Below, in pieces: positions 62,501 through 64,000 of a stretch of DNA of 64,000 nt. Positions within the stretch are counted from its first letter, which is position 1, and each line of letters opens with the position of its first letter. The notes below the pieces were generated by a model. It was not told the DNA's origin. It saw only the letters and a program-made list of their open reading frames with translations, and did not search any database. The position numbers were made by a program, and so were the translations under genes. Source of the stretch: Pterobdella sp. o SKG-2022 (taxonomy: Eukaryota; Annelida; Clitellata; Hirudinida; Piscicolidae); assembly GCA_964035795.1 (NCBI GenBank), contig OZ038326.1, forward strand, positions 1,832,916-1,896,915, read 5' to 3'.

Positions 62501-63810
62501 GGGTTGTGGAGACCTGAGCTGACCAGAATGCCCATTTGTGTGCCATCCAGACTGCCCACATACAGCCTCTTCAGCCCGCTGTCCACCCAGTACATTTTGC
62601 TCGATAGGTGATCTATTGCCAGCCCTTCTACGCACTTAATCCCCCTACTGAACAATACTTTTCCCGGATCTGTGGCGACGGTGGTGTGGAGGAAAGATTG
62701 TGAATGAGTAATTAAAAAATGAATGCTAACATATAAACATAAGTTCAACAACGATGAAAAAATTAATGAATAAAATCAACACAAATACGTAGCTGAAAAT
62801 TAATTGAACGAATGAAAAAAGCACCTTGAGAATGAGCAAAAATAGGATGCACGCAATAACTCACAAACCATGGGAGTCGAGGGGGCTTTTGATGATGGTG
62901 TGAGTCACAACATCAGACCAATATACATATCCATCGTTGTAACTCAGTGCTGTTATCTTCAAGCTCTTCTTGGGTGCTTTGTGTGAGCTTGTGTGTTTTG
63001 ATTGGTTGTGCTTGCTTTTGTCGTTTTTGCTCTTTTTATTGCTTAAATAATTACTATTAAGATCGATTTTATTGTTTTGATTATTATTATTATTATTTTT
63101 ATTATTCTGTCTATAGATGACCCCGTCACCATACGAAGGCACTTTCACACGCAAGCTTCTAATTGGGTGGTCGGGAGTATCCATGGAAATCATCAACAAC
63201 TCTTTGTGGCGGGAAATCAGCAGAAAGTGAGTAGGGCCTAATGTTATGGTAAAAGTTATTTATTTTCATTATAAAATATCATTATTTTTGTTTTCTAAAA
63301 CCAAATTCCTAGCCTGGTTTGCATGTGGTATTGTCTTCATGGAGAAGAATTCCAGCGTCACACGAGCATGCTATTTGGATGGGTGATGATGATGAAGAAG
63401 AAGATGAAGATGGAAGAAAAGATGAATAAGATGGAGAAGAAAAATATGAAGAAGAAAGAGAGATAGACGGACGACGCAGACAAAAATGAGAACATGCCTT
63501 TCTTTTACAACTCTCCTCGAAGGAAGATGCTGCGGGTAAGTGGATTGAAGATCAAAAAATAATCAGTGATGCATGCAATCAACCCCATAAAACTTTTTAT
63601 GTATCACTTACCGCATAAAAAAACATAAACAACAGCAAACATTGAACTAACTAACCTCCTAACTATTTAACCACCTTATAACCACCCTCTCTACCCTACT
63701 TCCCAATCCCTTTCCTCCTCCTCTCTACCCCAAACCTACCCATCCGGGAAGACAGACGTGTTTCATAATTGACTGATTGGATGTTATCATACCCTCCATT
63801 GATCAGTGAA
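56560..63810 (-). CDS. LRP5/6-like (arrow-type) receptor, 3' part (5'-partial, thirteen exons)
   Basis: LRP5/6 proteins are Wnt co-receptors at the plasma membrane. Exons in coding order: 63810-63740, 63529-63314, 63237-62869, 62669-62471, 62339-62062, 61929-61867, 61773-60960, 60293-60203, 59988-59898, 59600-59406, 59303-58954, 58874-58591, 58453-56560. Order of modules: the end of a propeller; an EGF module (ESCKRKACSHFCLRRPS ... IACSCDAGILLHEDNTTC); a well-kept YWTD propeller (VYWSDV, MYWVDSGLKRLYVGSLDGTQ, LVFWTDWREG, VYWGDGRLG, LYWIDWQSRSVERL); degenerate propeller-like sequence with Asn-rich inserts; a divergent EGF (FCEDVPSDVCDGVCVNLPRT); more weak blades (LLCWSDVFSTIECMQL, DLYWLTLDGRLEMM); an EGF (CDMSCSHGCVRGKCWC); three LDLa repeats ending HSDEVGC, DGSDEDGC and NGADEEGC; a membrane span (MLWIGLIFIFILVIVVVILL); and a tail with APFPSPVAT and HPPPPPT. 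Phases agree at every join. The exons at 60293-60203 and 59988-59898 rest on phase and splice sites. One intron (63313-63238) uses GC instead of GT. The earlier exons lie beyond the window. Confidence 0.85.
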
Positions 63811-64000
63811 CTTGTGTTATGATGTGTGTTGTTTCGTGTTTTTGGTACTACCTTAATGAAGATGAATTTAGGAGATTGAGTTAAAACGAGACATGTTATT
63901 AAGAAAAAAAATAATACCTTTATTTATAAAAAAAAAATAGTGATGAAAAATTATTCAATAAGTTGAATTTTATAGTTTTATTAAACTATGAAGAATTTTT
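63811..64000. other. AT-rich end of window, intron of the LRP-like gene
   Basis: It lies 5' of the first recognised LRP exon, which begins in mid-codon (phase 2), so the gene continues past the window edge. No further exon seen in these 190 bases. Confidence 0.5.

Overview
This is nuclear DNA from an AT-rich animal. The genes are split by GT-AG introns and fall into metazoan families: a brat-type NHL protein, enkurin, a lemur-tail-like kinase, an LRP5/6-like receptor, a proton/myo-inositol cotransporter and an MFSD6-like transporter. No operators, Shine-Dalgarno sites or CRISPR arrays are present. The phylum cannot be settled from the sequence. A 5'-truncated L2/CR1-type LINE, a tRNA-like SINE head, many AAT/AT microsatellites and Asn-rich expansions inside proteins suggest an invertebrate. 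I rebuilt the exon models by hand from splice sites, codon phase and family similarity; several exons are too short or lack a start codon, so a plain ORF search misses them.

Region 1-25.4 kb is gene-poor. One minus-strand gene appears to span most of it. A signal-peptide exon at 19735-19780 joins in phase, across about 15.5 kb, to an exon at 3502-4256 that ends inside an Ig-like domain; the gene then runs on toward the left edge. The huge intron holds a LINE 3' end (11917-12517), a SINE-like head (13400-13475), a small membrane-type ORF on the opposite strand (17283-17417), a near-perfect inverted repeat with a CTGATGA...GAAA core (18951-19059) and decayed coding-like patches.

Region 25.4-34.2 kb holds two plus-strand genes: a 1,545-residue mostly disordered protein of unknown function with an ordered C-terminus, and a ten-exon SLC2A13 (HMIT) orthologue of 617 residues with its cysteine-rich luminal loop. 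Region 37.2-41.6 kb holds a minus-strand MFSD6-like transporter with Gln-rich N-terminus, a Lys/Glu-rich loop and an Asn/Tyr/Gln-rich tail exon.

Region 44.6-54.3 kb is a plus-strand run of three genes: a brat-like B-box/coiled-coil/NHL protein, intronless enkurin, and an LMTK-like receptor kinase that has lost the ATP-anchoring lysine and helix-C glutamate (a predicted pseudokinase). Enkurin and the kinase are only 265 bp apart. Region 56.6-63.8 kb holds the 3' part of a divergent LRP5/6-like receptor on the minus strand: YWTD propellers, EGF modules, three LDLa repeats, a membrane span and a cytoplasmic tail; its 5' end lies outside the window. Between the kinase and the receptor lie a 140-bp perfect palindrome and a 58-bp second copy of the LINE tail.

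The brat-like protein (RNA-binding regulator), LRP5/6-like receptor (Wnt), LMTK-like protein and transporters are not an obvious pathway; the arrangement looks like ordinary genomic neighbourhood, apart from the tight brat-enkurin-kinase run.
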